Shown here: positions 1 to 13,998 of the stretch, in pieces
Layout: each line of letters starts with the position of its first letter
Position numbering within the stretch: position 1 is the stretch's first letter
DNA from: Adiantum capillus-veneris
Lineage: Eukaryota > Streptophyta > Polypodiopsida > Polypodiales > Pteridaceae
Direction: 5' to 3'
NCBI GenBank assembly: GCA_014529385.2
Contig: CM043967.1
Coordinates: 131,933,182 to 131,997,181 of the forward strand
Length of the DNA stretch: 64,000 nucleotides
Position numbers and translations under genes: made by a program
Notes under the pieces: model-generated
Told to the model about the DNA's origin: nothing
Database searches by the model: none
The model's input: the letters and a program-made list of their open reading frames with translations, nothing else

Positions 1-3000
1 GCTTGTATCTTCTTCACTCTCATATAAATTACCATAGATGGTCGTACTAGACCTTGAGTGTTCAGTTTCTATACTTGGCTCACTCGATGTTTCCTCAGGT
101 TCTGAATCCATTTCTCCTTGAGATTCCGTTTTTGATGTGTATTGGCCTGAAGCCTTTGAGGAATCATCGGTTTCACTCTCAGGTAGGTGTGCCTCTTTCT
201 TATCATCGGATGTTACATGCACCACACCTAACATGTTTACTGGTGCAATGTGTGGTATCTCTTCCCCATCTGGTGTTACCCAGGTTGTTCCTCTAGCTCC
301 CCATGTATCTATAGTTGCCACTAGGTGTACCCAATCGACATTGTCTGACTCAGCCATTCCGGGTAGGATATCCATATAAGGAGAGTTCTCTCCAATATCC
401 GTGTCTTCGTTACACGTGTAACAATACTGTAATGGAGCTGAGTGAATTGTTGTGTCTGATCGATTATCAATGATGAATTTATTTCCTAGAGGATGCGTTT
501 GACCACTTAAAAGATCAACTCGAATGACAGAGTCTTGGAACTGTAAGTAGACGTGGTTTTTGGACCAGTCATGCACCATTTTTGCTTCCCTCATGAATGG
601 ACGCCCTAAGATCATCTCAAATGACATAGGATGCTTGGAAAAATCCATAACAATGAAAGTTTGCCTTACCTTGTGTCCCAAGACCTTGATTCTGAGATCC
701 TTTAGCATTCCAATAGGCGTAACAATAGATCCATTAGCCATTTTTACCACTACGCTTGTGGCTTCAAGGTGAGGTCGCCCCATAGACTCCCAACAACTCT
801 TTGTCACCATGCTGACTCCCGCACCACCGTCAAGGACTCCCTTTACAGTTAATTCCTTAGTAGTGATTGGTAGAGTAGCATTAGATTCATCACCTTCAAA
901 GTATTGCCCCAACTTGTTAACGGGTACTTCAATTACAGATTCATGTCCCGCTAGGTCAGATGGTGGTGCTAAATGTTCCTCATCATTCATTACCGAGTCA
1001 GGTTTGTTCATATGTGCAAACTGTGGTAATCCGGCCTGTAATTCTCCATTGAGGAAGGCTCGAAGAGCTGAGACTAGCTCGGGGTCTTTATATAGTTTGG
1101 ACATGATGGTGGTTCTAACTTTTGAAGACATGAAATCCATCAATTTGGCAACATTTAATGGCATCTTGTGGGACGTAGGACCCTGACAAGAGAATGGTGA
1201 AGATGGAATCTCCACTTCCTCAAGGGGGTCAGGTATTCCCTCACCAAACATTCTCTCTAGGAGGAAAGGTGTGTGTCCACTTTCAGATGTCCTACCCTCA
1301 CTCTCTTCCCGAATGATACTGGGTATAGCTAACGGCCTGTAGTTCTTGTGAGGTTGAACTTGTGTGGGAAACACTGTGTCCGACATCTGGATATGTCTGG
1401 GTTCAGGTTCTAATGTTCGTTGAGTTTCTTCCACCAAACCCCTCAGTTGTTGGACTCGTTCAATTTCCACTGTTGGGTTTCGATAGGTTCCAATCTTTCT
1501 CTTGCAATCCTCATTTTTTGTCTCTCATGGTTTTTCTTGGGGGTTCGCAACTGGGTAGTTTAACTTTGAATACTCTTTTGGTGTTCGTCGTAATTCCCTC
1601 TCGTGATCCTCCTCACTGGCTTTTTCCTTTGTAGTAACAGTTTTGGTCTCCGTGGTCTCTATCGAATCTGAGTCATCCTCAGGGTCATTCATATACACGG
1701 GATCCTCTCCTGTCCCTATGTTAGTCTTTGAACTAGGTTTTGAGCTAGAAGCATTAAGAGATTTCTTTCTTCGTGTTTTCTTCTTTCTCGCCCGGCCAAT
1801 GGATGCAGCATCTCTCTCTTCGAGGATGTAATTTTGCTTTTGGAGCATCGACCGTGTGAGTGCATTCACTGGTGCTATGTTTATAGTTGGTGGTGTCCCA
1901 TCAACAATCTCTATTATGTTCAATGGTGTGATTTTTGGTGCGTTTGGATTGTTAGGACACTGTGCGATCAAATGATCTATGCCACAACGATTACAAGTGA
2001 GTATTGGCATTGCCAATGCACTCCCTTGACTTGTTTGCATTAGTGCGGCATTCTTTTGCATTCTAATGGGGCACTCAGCTACTCGATGTGGTCCACCACA
2101 TTCGTAGCACTGAATAGGTGGTCTCTTGGTAAAACTATTAATGTTTTGGCCTCTTGCTGCTAGCGCAGTAGCTTGATATACCGGTTTGATTTGTCCCCAA
2201 TGGTCTTCCATATAGTACATGGGACACTCCTCAAGCATGTCGACTCCATAGGTGATACTAGAGTCTATGTCCTCTTCGCAATCTACATAAGTACTAGATG
2301 ACTCGCAACCTATTTGGTTCATAGGTGTAACTCTTGGATGAGGGGGTTGCGTTCCTAGCACTGGAGGTGGCAACAATGTGTTTTGGACCACATTTTGGGT
2401 TCTAGGGACCATGTGTTGTAATGGCAACTGTTGCTCCATGGGTGGGGTAGGCATCAATGCAGGAACTCGAGGTGAGTCTGCCCAAGCTATAGGCGGTCTA
2501 TTTTCCATGATGCGTTTAAGCATTAGGCAATCCTTCGCTTGATGGCCATACCTACAACATGCGTTACAAGTCCCGTTAAACTTTACTCTGAAAGTAGGGC
2601 ATTCACTCGTAGTATGTGGGCCCAAGAAAATTGAGCACCATTGTTGCTCCCTTCTTGGATACATATGAGTGTTTTGTGGAGCACGATTACCCCTAAGGCT
2701 TTCTTGGATGGCCTTTGTGAGATCTGCCAAATTCATCTCAGATATCGTTTTCTCTTTCACGATTGGCTTTATCTTCATTGGCTCATGCCCTGATGCTTGC
2801 GAGCTACTAGACTTCGGCTCGGCAGACACTCTTTCTCCTGCAATCATTAAATTATCCTCCAATTGGATTGCATTCATGGTAACTGCTTCCCAAGTAGTGA
2901 TACCTCTAATGACTAGGCCATTATAGATACTTTCATGTCGTAGTCCCCTAATGAATCTATCGAGCAATTGGTTGTTGTTGAATCGCTCGTTTGGATTGCA

Positions 3001-4966
3001 TCGAGAATTCAAATTCTTTAGGCGACTAATGAAGTCTCTCACGGATTCACCTTCTTCTCGTTGGGCTTTCTGGAGCTGAGAGGATACACCCCAAAGTACT
3101 CCCTCTCGTATGTATTCTTTTAAGAACAGTCTCCTAAGAGTAGAGTAGATCGTTTTTTCTTCTACTCTTAAGGTTCTATACCAATCTCCAGCCTTTCCGC
3201 TTAGGGTCAAACTCAAAGCCTTACACTTATGTAGCTCATTGTGCTCTTCCAAGGAATCGCTTACATGTTCAAAGACTTCCATATGCTTTCTAGCATTTCC
3301 GTCTCCATTGAATTTCTGTGTGAGCTTAGCTACTTGAACCGCCTCGCTCCTAGGCTCTCTATCAGGTGCACTACGCATGTTTTCCGCAATAGAGCGACCG
3401 ATAGTTTGAGCAAATGCTGCCAAATCTCCTATTTGAGTAGGTATAATGGGTGTCTGTGCTCCTGGAACCACATGTGAGATGGGAGTTGGCCTTGGCCTTG
3501 GTATACACGTGGCTCTTGGGTCCCAAATTTCGTATGGTGCTGTACCAGACGGTGGTCCAAAGTTTACAGGCGTGGCCCTAGGCATAGGGGGTGCTTGATA
3601 TGGCATGTTATTATTCAATGGCATGGCTCCACTTGTATAAGAGCTTGGATAATTCCAGTGTGGATTGTAAGCCCTTGGAATAATCGGAGGTGTAGGAGCT
3701 ACATGAGGCTGAGGTACGACAGGTGCACATGATTGATACATACATGTAGGTATAGTTGGGGGCACTGTGCTACTAGGCATCGGCGCAGTGTTAACAAATG
3801 AACTCCATGGTGTACTTCTTGTCATGCTCACCATTGGGATATGCATGGTAGACGTAGTGTCATTAAGAGAAAGATGAGCTAGATCTGGAAAGGTAAAGCT
3901 GCCACTTGTGGGCTCAGATTGTACTGAGGCTCCTGGCGAAACAACATATGGAGGATCAATGGGGCTCACTGAGGGAGTCTCCATTTGTGACAGGGTTGGT
4001 TGGTTGGCCTTTCCCGTATCCAAGAATCTCATTAGGCATGTTGAAGGCATGTTGATCCCTGTGTTCTGTCTTTCTAACTCGACAATCATATGGAGGACAT
4101 CACAGACTTTCTGTTGTTGCTCATCTATGCTAGTAGCACCCGATGTGGATTGTAGAACATCTAACCAACCCACATGATAGGTGTGTCCTGTGTACCGATC
4201 AGTTAAAGCTTCTGCTTGTAGGTCATACTCCCAATTTTCTTTTAGCAATATCCCATCTAGGCCTGGCGTGCTGGAGGTTTCCCTTGAAGTGGAAGCATTA
4301 TTGCTCCCCATAGCTTGCCCCTCCGTGACTGCTACCTTGGGAGCACTCGGTTGCTCGGCTGGCATGATTGTTGTCATAGGAGCCTTTGCTTTCAGGGCTC
4401 GACTTTGTTCTAGCCCACGTAGGTTCTCAATTTCACTCTCCCTTGTTGCTTGCATATAGCGTTCGATCTCTTGCACTTTGGCAAGACTCCTACCATCGGG
4501 TAGTAAAACCTCAGAGGGAGATAGTCCTAAGGGATCAGGAGGTGCAGTGGATGGAACATTCACATGCACACTCTCAAGAAGCATAGGGTCCATTTTAGGC
4601 ATGAATGACGAATTTACTTCCCCACTCCCTTCATTTATTTCATTAACCGCATGTTCGGAGCGAGTAGCTCTACTAAGGGTCTCTTTTAAGCGGCTAAACA
4701 CGCTGGACCCGGGCCGTGGTCCCATGGCATGCATGTCTTGACTAGAACTATCAGGATTTGGTGTAGGATACCCCTCCATGACTTCGTAGTCAGAGGAAGA
4801 ATCACTAGACGCGATATGAGGATCTTGGGTCACGCTACCTTGAGTCCCGGTCGAGAGTCCCGGTCGAAGGTCCAGAACCTAGGGTGGAGGAATAATGGGT
4901 GCCCGCGTAAATGGAGGCACTACCAATATGCTCGTGCTCTAACACTCGTCCAGAGCGTAGGTTCAT
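1..4966 (-). pseudogene. Gag-protease gene of copy 1, two lesions, 3' end off window
   Basis: The reading frame begins at an ATG near 4966 (protein start MNLRSGR, as MHLRSGR in the intact copy). Compared with that copy there are two breaks. A short tandem duplication (a 13-bp unit starting GAGTCCCGG, around 4852-4877) shifts the frame, so the main frame can only be entered from an ATG at 4833. An in-frame TGA lies at 1525-1527. Otherwise the frame is open from 4833 to base 1, checked codon by codon over 1-1524. Seen in order: a proline-rich N-terminal region, a retrotransposon Gag-type helical region around 3000-3250, CCHC zinc knuckles near 2580-2640, 2080-2110 and 1960-1990, then a retropepsin-like domain with DGGAG near 820-835 and ILGRP near 600. 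The TGA separates Gag from protease, so readthrough is conceivable, but a mutation is the simpler reading because the intact copy lacks it. Confidence 0.82.
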
Positions 4967-6005
4967 ATGACTTGGATCCCCTAGAAGTGTCAGTGAGGGC
5001 CCGTGAAGGCTGCTCACTTAGTAATTTTGGGTATTTTGCAACCCAAGTCTTTTCTTATTTTTTGATTTTTTGTTCCTTTTTTTCTGACCCAGCTATAGAA
5101 TAGAACGTATGATAGCTCAAAACGAGCGTCTCGGTCAGAGGGACGTGCCGTACTTTACAGCCCTCCGTTTGGTCACTTTATGCCCTCGGAATCCCTAAAA
5201 CCGTCAATTTCTAGTAGGGAACTAGGCCCGAATTAGAAAGTCTAAGGGTGCAAGTGGGAAGAGAAGGGAGGAGAGTGGAGGACTTGCCCCACATGCTCTC
5301 ATTACCTCTTGAGGGAGTAGGGTATATATATAAGAGTGAGTCTAATATATATCATAAGACTGTGGACTGAGGCCTGGGCTTGGGCTTGGGCTTGGGCTTG
5401 ATCCCAATCCTGATCAAAATTTTAGTGTAGCCCCCCAGTCCCTCACGCTTAAATATTTTCGGATTTTTTTTTATTTTTTTTTGGGCGACGTCCGCGCGCG
5501 GATTTGGTGACCCTTTCTTGGACACACACACTCTCACCTACCTAGCCTCCCAGTCAACAGCTCACAACTCACAGACCGCTCGCTACCTTATCTACTTCCT
5601 AATAGTGCTGCTAACCACTAACTAATCTACTAACTAATCTGTTAACTGCTTGCTGATAGTGAGCTAACTGTCCACCTACTTCCTCTCTCACTACCTGCTG
5701 TGCAAACACTGTGTGCATCCAAACCTTGACAGAAAACTATGTGCAGAACTGTGTGCAAACAGAAATTGCTAACTGCCTTCCTACTTATTCATTCACTGCA
5801 ACCAAACTAACGACTACTAATTGTGCAAAGACTGTGTGCAAATAGAAAACACAACATTATGCAGAAATCACAGAACTTGCAGACAACACAGAAATTAACA
5901 ACATATAGAAAAACAACTCATTCCTCTTCCTCTTCCTCTTCTTTCCTACTACAAACAACTCATAGGAGAAGCACAAAGTGCCTCTTGGGCTTAGTGCAGG
6001 GCGAT
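4967..6005 (-). other. 5' leader of copy 1
   Basis: This non-coding leader lies between primer site and Gag. It holds a run of GGGCTT hexamers (about 5375-5400), a TATATATATA stretch (5323-5332) and a block around 5110-5340 that is strongly conserved with 57730-57975 of the intact element. It has no credible ORF. The conservation between two otherwise diverged copies suggests a packaging, promoter or dimerisation role, but this is inference. Confidence 0.6.
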
Positions 6006-6023
6006 TCCCCGGCAGCGGCGCCA
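6006..6023 (-). promoter_or_regulatory. Primer binding site, tRNA-Asp type
   Basis: Read on the minus strand, TGGCGCCGCTGCCGGGGA follows the LTR end after four bases. It is complementary to the 3' end of plant tRNA-Asp with one mismatch (from memory of that tRNA). This fixes the element orientation as minus. Confidence 0.8.
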
Positions 6024-6027
6024 AAAA

Positions 6028-6270
6028 TGTGCGCTCCTTGCCGCACTGTCGAAGCAAGGGACTTGCCGATACACCGTGTGCGAGCCACAAATGGCTCCAA
6101 GCACACAACAAGACTAATCTAGCAAGCTCAAAAGAGGACAATGGTGTGTCACTCACCGCTCTATGCTCCTGCCGCGGAGGAATCCTCGCCGCGATGAAGA
6201 AGAAGCTGTAGTCGTGCCACGCTCAACCGCTTCTCCGCCGTCGTGCCTTCGTAATGCTCGATCGCACACA

Positions 6271-6320
<50 letters not shown>

Positions 6321-6636
6321 TACACACACACACGAGGAGGTGAAGAAGAAGAAGATGGAGATGGAGATGGAGCAAGAGCACTCTTCTATTGCACAAATGA
6401 GAGAATGAGTGAATTTTAGGTTTAGTTGGCTTTTATATGAGCTCACCCCATTCACACTTGGGCGCCCATGCTTAGCCAACTAATCCCTTGAATGTCCCAG
6501 TTAGAGTGCGCCTCTCATCGGCGATCACTCTTACCCTTTTCCTATTGGTCCGACAAGCCCGGTACCTGACTCTACCAAATACATAATACACGTCCGTCGT
6601 AGGTGATGGGATGTCCGTGAGCCGTGAGGGTTAACA
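6028..6636 (-). repeat. LTR of copy 1, inner copy
   Basis: A 609-bp LTR beginning TGTTAACCC and ending GCGCACA on the minus strand. It matches the 575-bp LTRs at 49809 and 58634, and contains a CT microsatellite with adjoining CA repeat (about 6276-6332) and a TATA-like CTTTTATA element (plus orientation) near 6430. It is directly followed on the right by a second copy of leader sequence instead of flanking DNA. Confidence 0.85.
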
Positions 6637-6908
6637 TGAACAGAAATTGCTAACTGCCTTCCTACTTATTCATTCACTGCAACCAAACTAACGACTACTA
6701 ATTGTGCAAAGACTGTGTGCAAACAGAAAACACAACATTATGCAGAAATCACAGAACTTGCAGACAACACAGAAATTAACAACATACAGAAAAACAACTC
6801 ATTCCTCTTCCTCTTCCTCTTCTTTCCTACTACAAACAACTCATAGGAGAAGCACAAAGTGCCTCTTGGGCTTAGTGCAGGGCGATTCCCCGGTAGCGGC
6901 GCCAAAAA
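6637..6908 (-). repeat. Duplicated leader and second primer site
   Basis: This repeats 5756-6027 almost exactly, including a primer site (6887-6904, one extra mismatch). Together with the outer LTR it forms a tandem duplication of about 880 bp (5756-6636 and 6637-7515). Confidence 0.85.
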
Positions 6909-7164
6909 TATGCGCTCCTTGCCGCACTGTCGAAACAAGGGACATGCCGATACACCGTGTGCGAGCCACAAATGGCTCCAAGCACACAACAAGACTAATC
7001 TAGCAACCTCAAAAGAGGGCAATGGTGTGTCACTCACCGCTCTATGCTCCTGCCGTGGAGGATTCCTCGCCGCGATGAAGAAGAAGCTGCAGTCGTGCCG
7101 TGCTCAACCGCTTCTCCACCGTCGTGCCTTCGTAATGCTCGATCGCACACACACTCTCCCTCTA

Positions 7165-7199
<35 letters not shown>

Positions 7200-7515
7200 T
7201 ACACACACACACAAGGAGGTGAAGAAGAAGAAGATGGAGATGGAGATGGAGCAAGAGCACCCTTCTATTGCACAAATGAGAGAATGAGTGAATTTTAGGT
7301 TTAGTTGGCTTTTATATGAGCTCACCCCATTCACACTTGGGCGCCCATGCTTAGCCAACTAATCCCTTGAATGTCCCAATTAGAGTGCGCCTCTCATCGG
7401 TGATCACTCTTACCCTTTTCCTATTGGTCCGACAAGCCCGGTACCTGACTCTACCAAATACATAATACACGTCCGTCGTAGGTGATGGGGTGTCCGTGAG
7501 CCGTGAGGGTTAACA
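6909..7515 (-). repeat. LTR of copy 1, outer copy
   Basis: A 607-bp LTR nearly identical to 6028-6636. Its terminal dinucleotide next to the leader is mutated (plus strand TATGCG instead of TGTGCG). Its outer end is intact (GGTTAACA in plus orientation) and abuts the interrupted gypsy pol at 7516. Confidence 0.85.
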
Positions 7516-10030
7516 GCCACATGGTGTCACAAAATGGCATTGAGGCTGATCCAGACAAGGTTAAGTCTATTATTCTTCTTCCATCACCTACGAGTACGAA
7601 GCAATTGGCAACCTTTATACACAAAGTGAAGTACATGGCAAGGTTTATTCCATTGTCTTCTCAGATTCTTTATCCATTACAACAAGTGGCAAAGCATGAT
7701 CCATTGCAATGGGATGACAAGTGTGAAGAAGTGTTTCAAGAGGTGAAAGAGGGGTTAGGGGGTTTGTCAGCCATGCAGGCTCCTGATTGGGAGAAAGTTT
7801 TTTATGTAAATACCTCAGTAGGGGATGATGCCATTGGAGCCATGCTATTGCAAAAGGGGAAGGGCAGCCATTACATGAGGCCAGTGTATTGTGCAAGCCG
7901 AGTGAAGTTGGTAGCGGAGAGAAAGTTCTCGGAAGTAGAGCTAGTGATGGCCAGTGTAATATTTGCTTGTCGACGATTTCGTCATTACTTGCTACCACGG
8001 CCTTTTGTTTTCTTGACGAGTTATGCTTTTTTGCCACAGTTAATTAATGGTACTAACATGTCAAATGTGGTGAAGAAATGGGTAATTGAGCTGCAAGAGT
8101 TTGAGTTCTCTTTTCTAGTGGAAGATAGTACAAGGGCTACCCTAGCTGATTTGTTGACCTACAAGGAGAATCACCTTATTGATAAGGAAGAGGTGGTGAG
8201 AAAGGTAGTTGAAGAAGTGCCACAGATCAGCAATGCACATGTGTTGTTCTTTGATGGTTCATATAGAAAGAGCCATGATGCAGCTTCAGGGGGTATAGCA
8301 CTTTATGATCCAGAGGGGAAGCTAGTATGCAAGAGAGGGTTCAAATTGGATGCTCATAGTAACATTGAGGCTGAATATGCTACTCTGGAAGCCGGATTAC
8401 ACATTTTTTTGAAGCATGGGGTTTGAAGGTTGAGCATAAAAGGTGATGCCTTGTTAGTGGTGAAGCAAGTGCTGGGTGTGTGGAAGAGCAAGAACACCTG
8501 ATTGAAGGAAATGTGCTTCAGAATTAAAGGCCTGTTAAAAAAGTTCAAAGCATGGATCATCAGACACATTGAACGTGCTCTAAATGGAGAGGCACATGAA
8601 GCAGCTCAAGGCATGATTGGGGAGCTATTTGTGTTGAGGACCACTTTACCTCTTTATCATGGCCGGGAAAGTTTGGATCAAGAAGAGGAGTTTTTGCTAA
8701 CAGGAATCATTCCAAAGGAGATTCAGAAGTCTAAGAAGTATGGCTTTGTGCGTAGAGCATACAGGTACAAATTGATTGGTGATGTCTTATACATGAAAGG
8801 GGTTGATCTCGTGTTGAGACATGTACCTTGGCGGGAGGAGCTTTACAGAGTGTTGGAAGAGAATCATGAAGGCGCATGTGGTGGCCATTTTGCTCTAAAG
8901 ATCACCTTGCATAAGATTTTGCAAGAGGGGTATGTATGGCCTAGTTTGCACAAGGATGTTCACCATTGGTGTAGGTCTTGCAATAGGTGTCAAGCATTTG
9001 GAAAGAGAGTGTTGAAGCCAGAGCTACGAAAAACCATTATGGCGTTTGATGTGTTTGAAAAGTGGGGGATTGATGCAATAGGCCCGTTACCTATCACAAG
9101 CAGGGGCAAAAGCTATATTTTGATGGCAGTGGACTATCTTTCTAGATGGGCAGAGGCTATACCAGTAAAACAGATCACTGCAAAGGATGTGGCAAAATTT
9201 GTGTATGATGAAATATGTTGCAAGTTTGGGGTGCCACTGGAGCTACTTTCAGATAAGGGGCCTGGCTTTAGAGCTAAACTGCTAGATTTTTATGTGCAAA
9301 GATGAAGATTAGGCACCAGCATACCACTCCTTATTACCCACAGTGTAATGGCTTAAATGAAAGATTCAATGGTGAGTTGGTACAGATTCTTTCGAAAGTG
9401 ACAGAGCACCAAGGAAAGAATTGGGATTTGGAATTGCCTAGTGCATTATGGGCTTACCGTACTTCGGTGAAGACAGGTACAGGGTTTACTCCATTTCATT
9501 TGGTGTATGGAAAAGAAGCACTATTGCCTGTGGAAATAGAGTTGCCTGCGGTCAAGATGTTAGAGAAGTTGCTTGGGCCGCCTAGTGATGCATTCGAAGA
9601 GAGGCTCTTACAGCTACAAGAGGTTCAGCTGGATAGGATGAGTGCATTGGAACATTATGGGCAGATGCAAGATAGGGCTTTAGCAAAGATAAATGAAAAG
9701 GTCAAAAGTAAGGGTATCAAGAAGCATGACTTGGTTTTGCGCTACAACAGTAAGCTGGACAACACCTTCCAAAAGAAGTTTCAAATTAAGTGGGAAGGCC
9801 CTTTCAAGGTAGTGGAGTGTTTTCCAAATGGCAAATATCAGCTGGCTAACCTGGATGGTGTTCTACATAAGTCAAGGGTAAATGGATTGCGTCTTAAATT
9901 TTATCATGCTAGATTGATGATGGTGGAGCAAGATGAACCGTCTGTGGAGCAAGCAATGTTGGTGAAGGATGAGGAGACCTGTGATGCGGAGAGTCTCATA
10001 TCGCTCTTTGCTGCTACTAATCGTGAATGA
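7516..10030 (+). pseudogene. Ty3/gypsy (Tat-like) pol: RT end, RNase H, integrase
   Basis: Plus-strand pol lacking its 5' part, which would include the RT YxDD centre; it is cut by the Gag-protease element. In order: RT connection (HMVSQNGIEADPDKVKSI, about 7520-7580), the usual RNase H (7790-8040, with the first catalytic Asp apparently replaced in FYVNTS), then a second RNase H-like domain beginning LFFDGSY near 8245. That tandem is typical of the Tat lineage. The integrase follows: HHCC zinc region (8865-8990), a DDE core with Asp in WGIDAIG (about 9068) and LSDKG (about 9253), and Glu in ERFNGEL (about 9360). A C-terminal domain runs to 10030. Breaks are in-frame TGA codons at 8424 and 8499 and a frameshift near 9300. 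Both stops could be decayed CGA codons. Family membership is clear; the exact lineage is inferred. Confidence 0.85.
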
Positions 10031-10058
10031 TCTAGCAAGCTAGGGGATGGGCTAATTA

Positions 10059-11190
10059 TGTCAGAAGTTTTTTGGAGCAAGGGATTGCGCATATGTACAT
10101 ATACATGCATGGTTCATCAAATAAAGAATTGCCCATTTTTCAGAGCCAGGTGGTTACGTGGGGCCCACATGTGTACAGGTAGGACAGGGTGTACATAGTG
10201 CATCGATTTTCACTATTACCAGTACCACTGTGTTTTTTCTACAATAAGGAGGAGTTGGTAGCGCGTAAAACTTCTTGAGGAAGATATCCGCGGGCTAACG
10301 ACATGAGGTAAGCAGGTGCGTCAGATGGCATTGAGTGGCGTTAGGAGGCCGAACGGGGTCAATATTTGCACGTGGATGAATACGGACACAAAGTGGTGTT
10401 TTCTTGTGAGAGTTATGCAGAAAGTTCATCATTAGGACCAATTTTTGGGGCCACTTCACGTGGTTGAGAGACGCATTATTGAAAAGAAATGAGTGCCAGG
10501 TGTGTGGATGATGCAAAAAAGGTGACAACTATGCACTGCGAGGTCAGTTTTTGGCCTGTTCGGGGTCCGTTTGAGGTCATCTAAAAGGCCAAGGGTTCCC
10601 AAATAATAAATCTAAGTGTGGGAACTGAAAAAACTGAGAGAAGACTAGAAAAAATGTGGAGAAGAGAGGAGGAACAGCCACAGGTGTGTTTTTGGGGTTT
10701 TTGGAGCCTGTTTTGGCCGTAAACTGCTCATCCGAGGTCGGATTTGAGCACTTTGACATTGTAGACTAGGGTTTTTGGGCCGTTCCGGACGTGATGGCGC
10801 TGTCTATTTTGCCAAATTACTCGCTCTTTTCCTGCTGTTTTTCTGTGTAAGTTTCTCCTATAAGCGAAGTTCCTGCTCTAGTTTGTGATTGTATCTGGCT
10901 TATTTTACCCATATTGTGTGAGCTATTTGCCCCATTGGTGTTGGCCCAAAATCAATTGTATCTAAACATCAGAAATTCTCCTCTTTTGAGCTGAATTTTT
11001 TGGGTGTGTGTGTGTGTGTGTGTCCGTGTGGAGTGGGCAAGTGGATAGTCTCTCTCCTCTCACTCCAGAGGTGTGTTCCCTGTCTCGGCCAGGTGTGTTG
11101 TCTAAGCCGAATGGTGCCCCATAGTGTGTGTGTGTGTATCTTCCCAAGAGTGTGTGTCGGGTCATTATAGAGGCGTTGTGTGTGTTTCCA
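10059..11190 (+). repeat. Candidate 3' LTR of the Tat-like gypsy
   Basis: After the pol stop comes a purine-rich stretch (AGGGGATGGG, about 10042-10050), then TGTCAG at 10059. The stretch has no coding content and holds GT-rich repeats near 11004-11022 and 11124-11138. A CA end at 11190 lies directly before resumption of a different pol. Start and end are inferred from TG...CA and from the pol boundary; no second LTR copy is in the window to confirm them. Confidence 0.4.
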
Positions 11191-11800
11191 TCCCGCTCAC
11201 AACGGTATACAACGTCTCATGGTGAAGGGGGATACACTTCTCATTGTGAAGCAAATTTTAGGCATTTGGGCATGCAAGAATGAAAGCCTAAGGACAAAAT
11301 TTCATGCCATCCGCAGGTTGTTTAATCAATTTGAAGAGGTGCAATTGTATCATATTCCTAGGAAACAAAATGAATATGTTGATTATCATGCACAAAAAGT
11401 AGTTGCATGTGTTAACAAAGAAGTGCATGTTATCATGGTGGCAACAATGGTAAAGCAACCAAGGTACCAAGGGATGGAGTCCTTGGTTCCCATTGTGAGC
11501 TACATTTTGGAAAGCAAATTTCCACAACACTTCACAAAAGCTCAGAAGGGGAGACTCATAAAGAAGGCAAGTTTCTATCTCTTCCTAGAAGGCTCCCTCT
11601 ATCAAAGAGGGAAGGATCAAGTGTGCAGAAAAATACCAACTATCAAGGAAATTCCATCCATTCTAAAAGGTTTGCATTAAGAAGCATGTGGTGGTCATTT
11701 TACCCAAGAGTTAATTGTGAAGAAGATTTTGCTTCCGGGGTATGTTTGGCCAAGCCTGCATGTGGATGTCTAGCATTGGTGTAAAAGATGTCACAATTGT
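11191..11800 (+). pseudogene. Gypsy pol fragment: RNase H end and integrase start
   Basis: Starts inside an RNase H-like domain (RLMVKGDTLLIVKQILGIW) and runs into the integrase zinc region (ACGGHF ... WPSLHVDV ... HWCKRCHNC), with stops at about 11678 and in the HVDV/HW stretch. It is homologous to the pol at 7516-10030 but from another element. It stops at 11800 within the zinc finger and resumes in frame of homology at 37976. Confidence 0.8.
11796..11800. repeat. Target-site duplication ATTGT (left)
   Basis: ATTGT here and at 37971-37975 flank the 26.2-kb element. Removing one copy and everything between restores continuous integrase homology. Confidence 0.85.

Positions 11801-13998
<2,198 letters not shown>

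Larger units (their letters stand above)
1..7515 (-). mobile_element. Gag-protease LTR retrotransposon, copy 1 (partial)
   Basis: This is a minus-strand LTR element whose 5' end lies at the right and whose 3' half is cut by the window edge. It carries the same LTR family, tRNA-Asp primer site and Gag-protease gene as the complete element at 49809-59208, but it is a diverged relative: the proteins are similar rather than identical. Its 5' end is abnormal, with two LTRs and two leader segments in tandem. The bases just outside (7516-7520, GCCAC) would be one target duplication, but the partner lies outside the window. The right neighbour is a gypsy pol cut in the middle of its RT region, so this element probably inserted into that pol. 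No reverse transcriptase or integrase is seen in the part present. Confidence 0.85.

Noticed and set aside
5823-7358. Repeated ORFs on both strands across leader and LTR of copy 1
   Set aside because: They repeat with the 880-bp duplication, overlap LTR and primer site, and are chance frames in non-coding element DNA.
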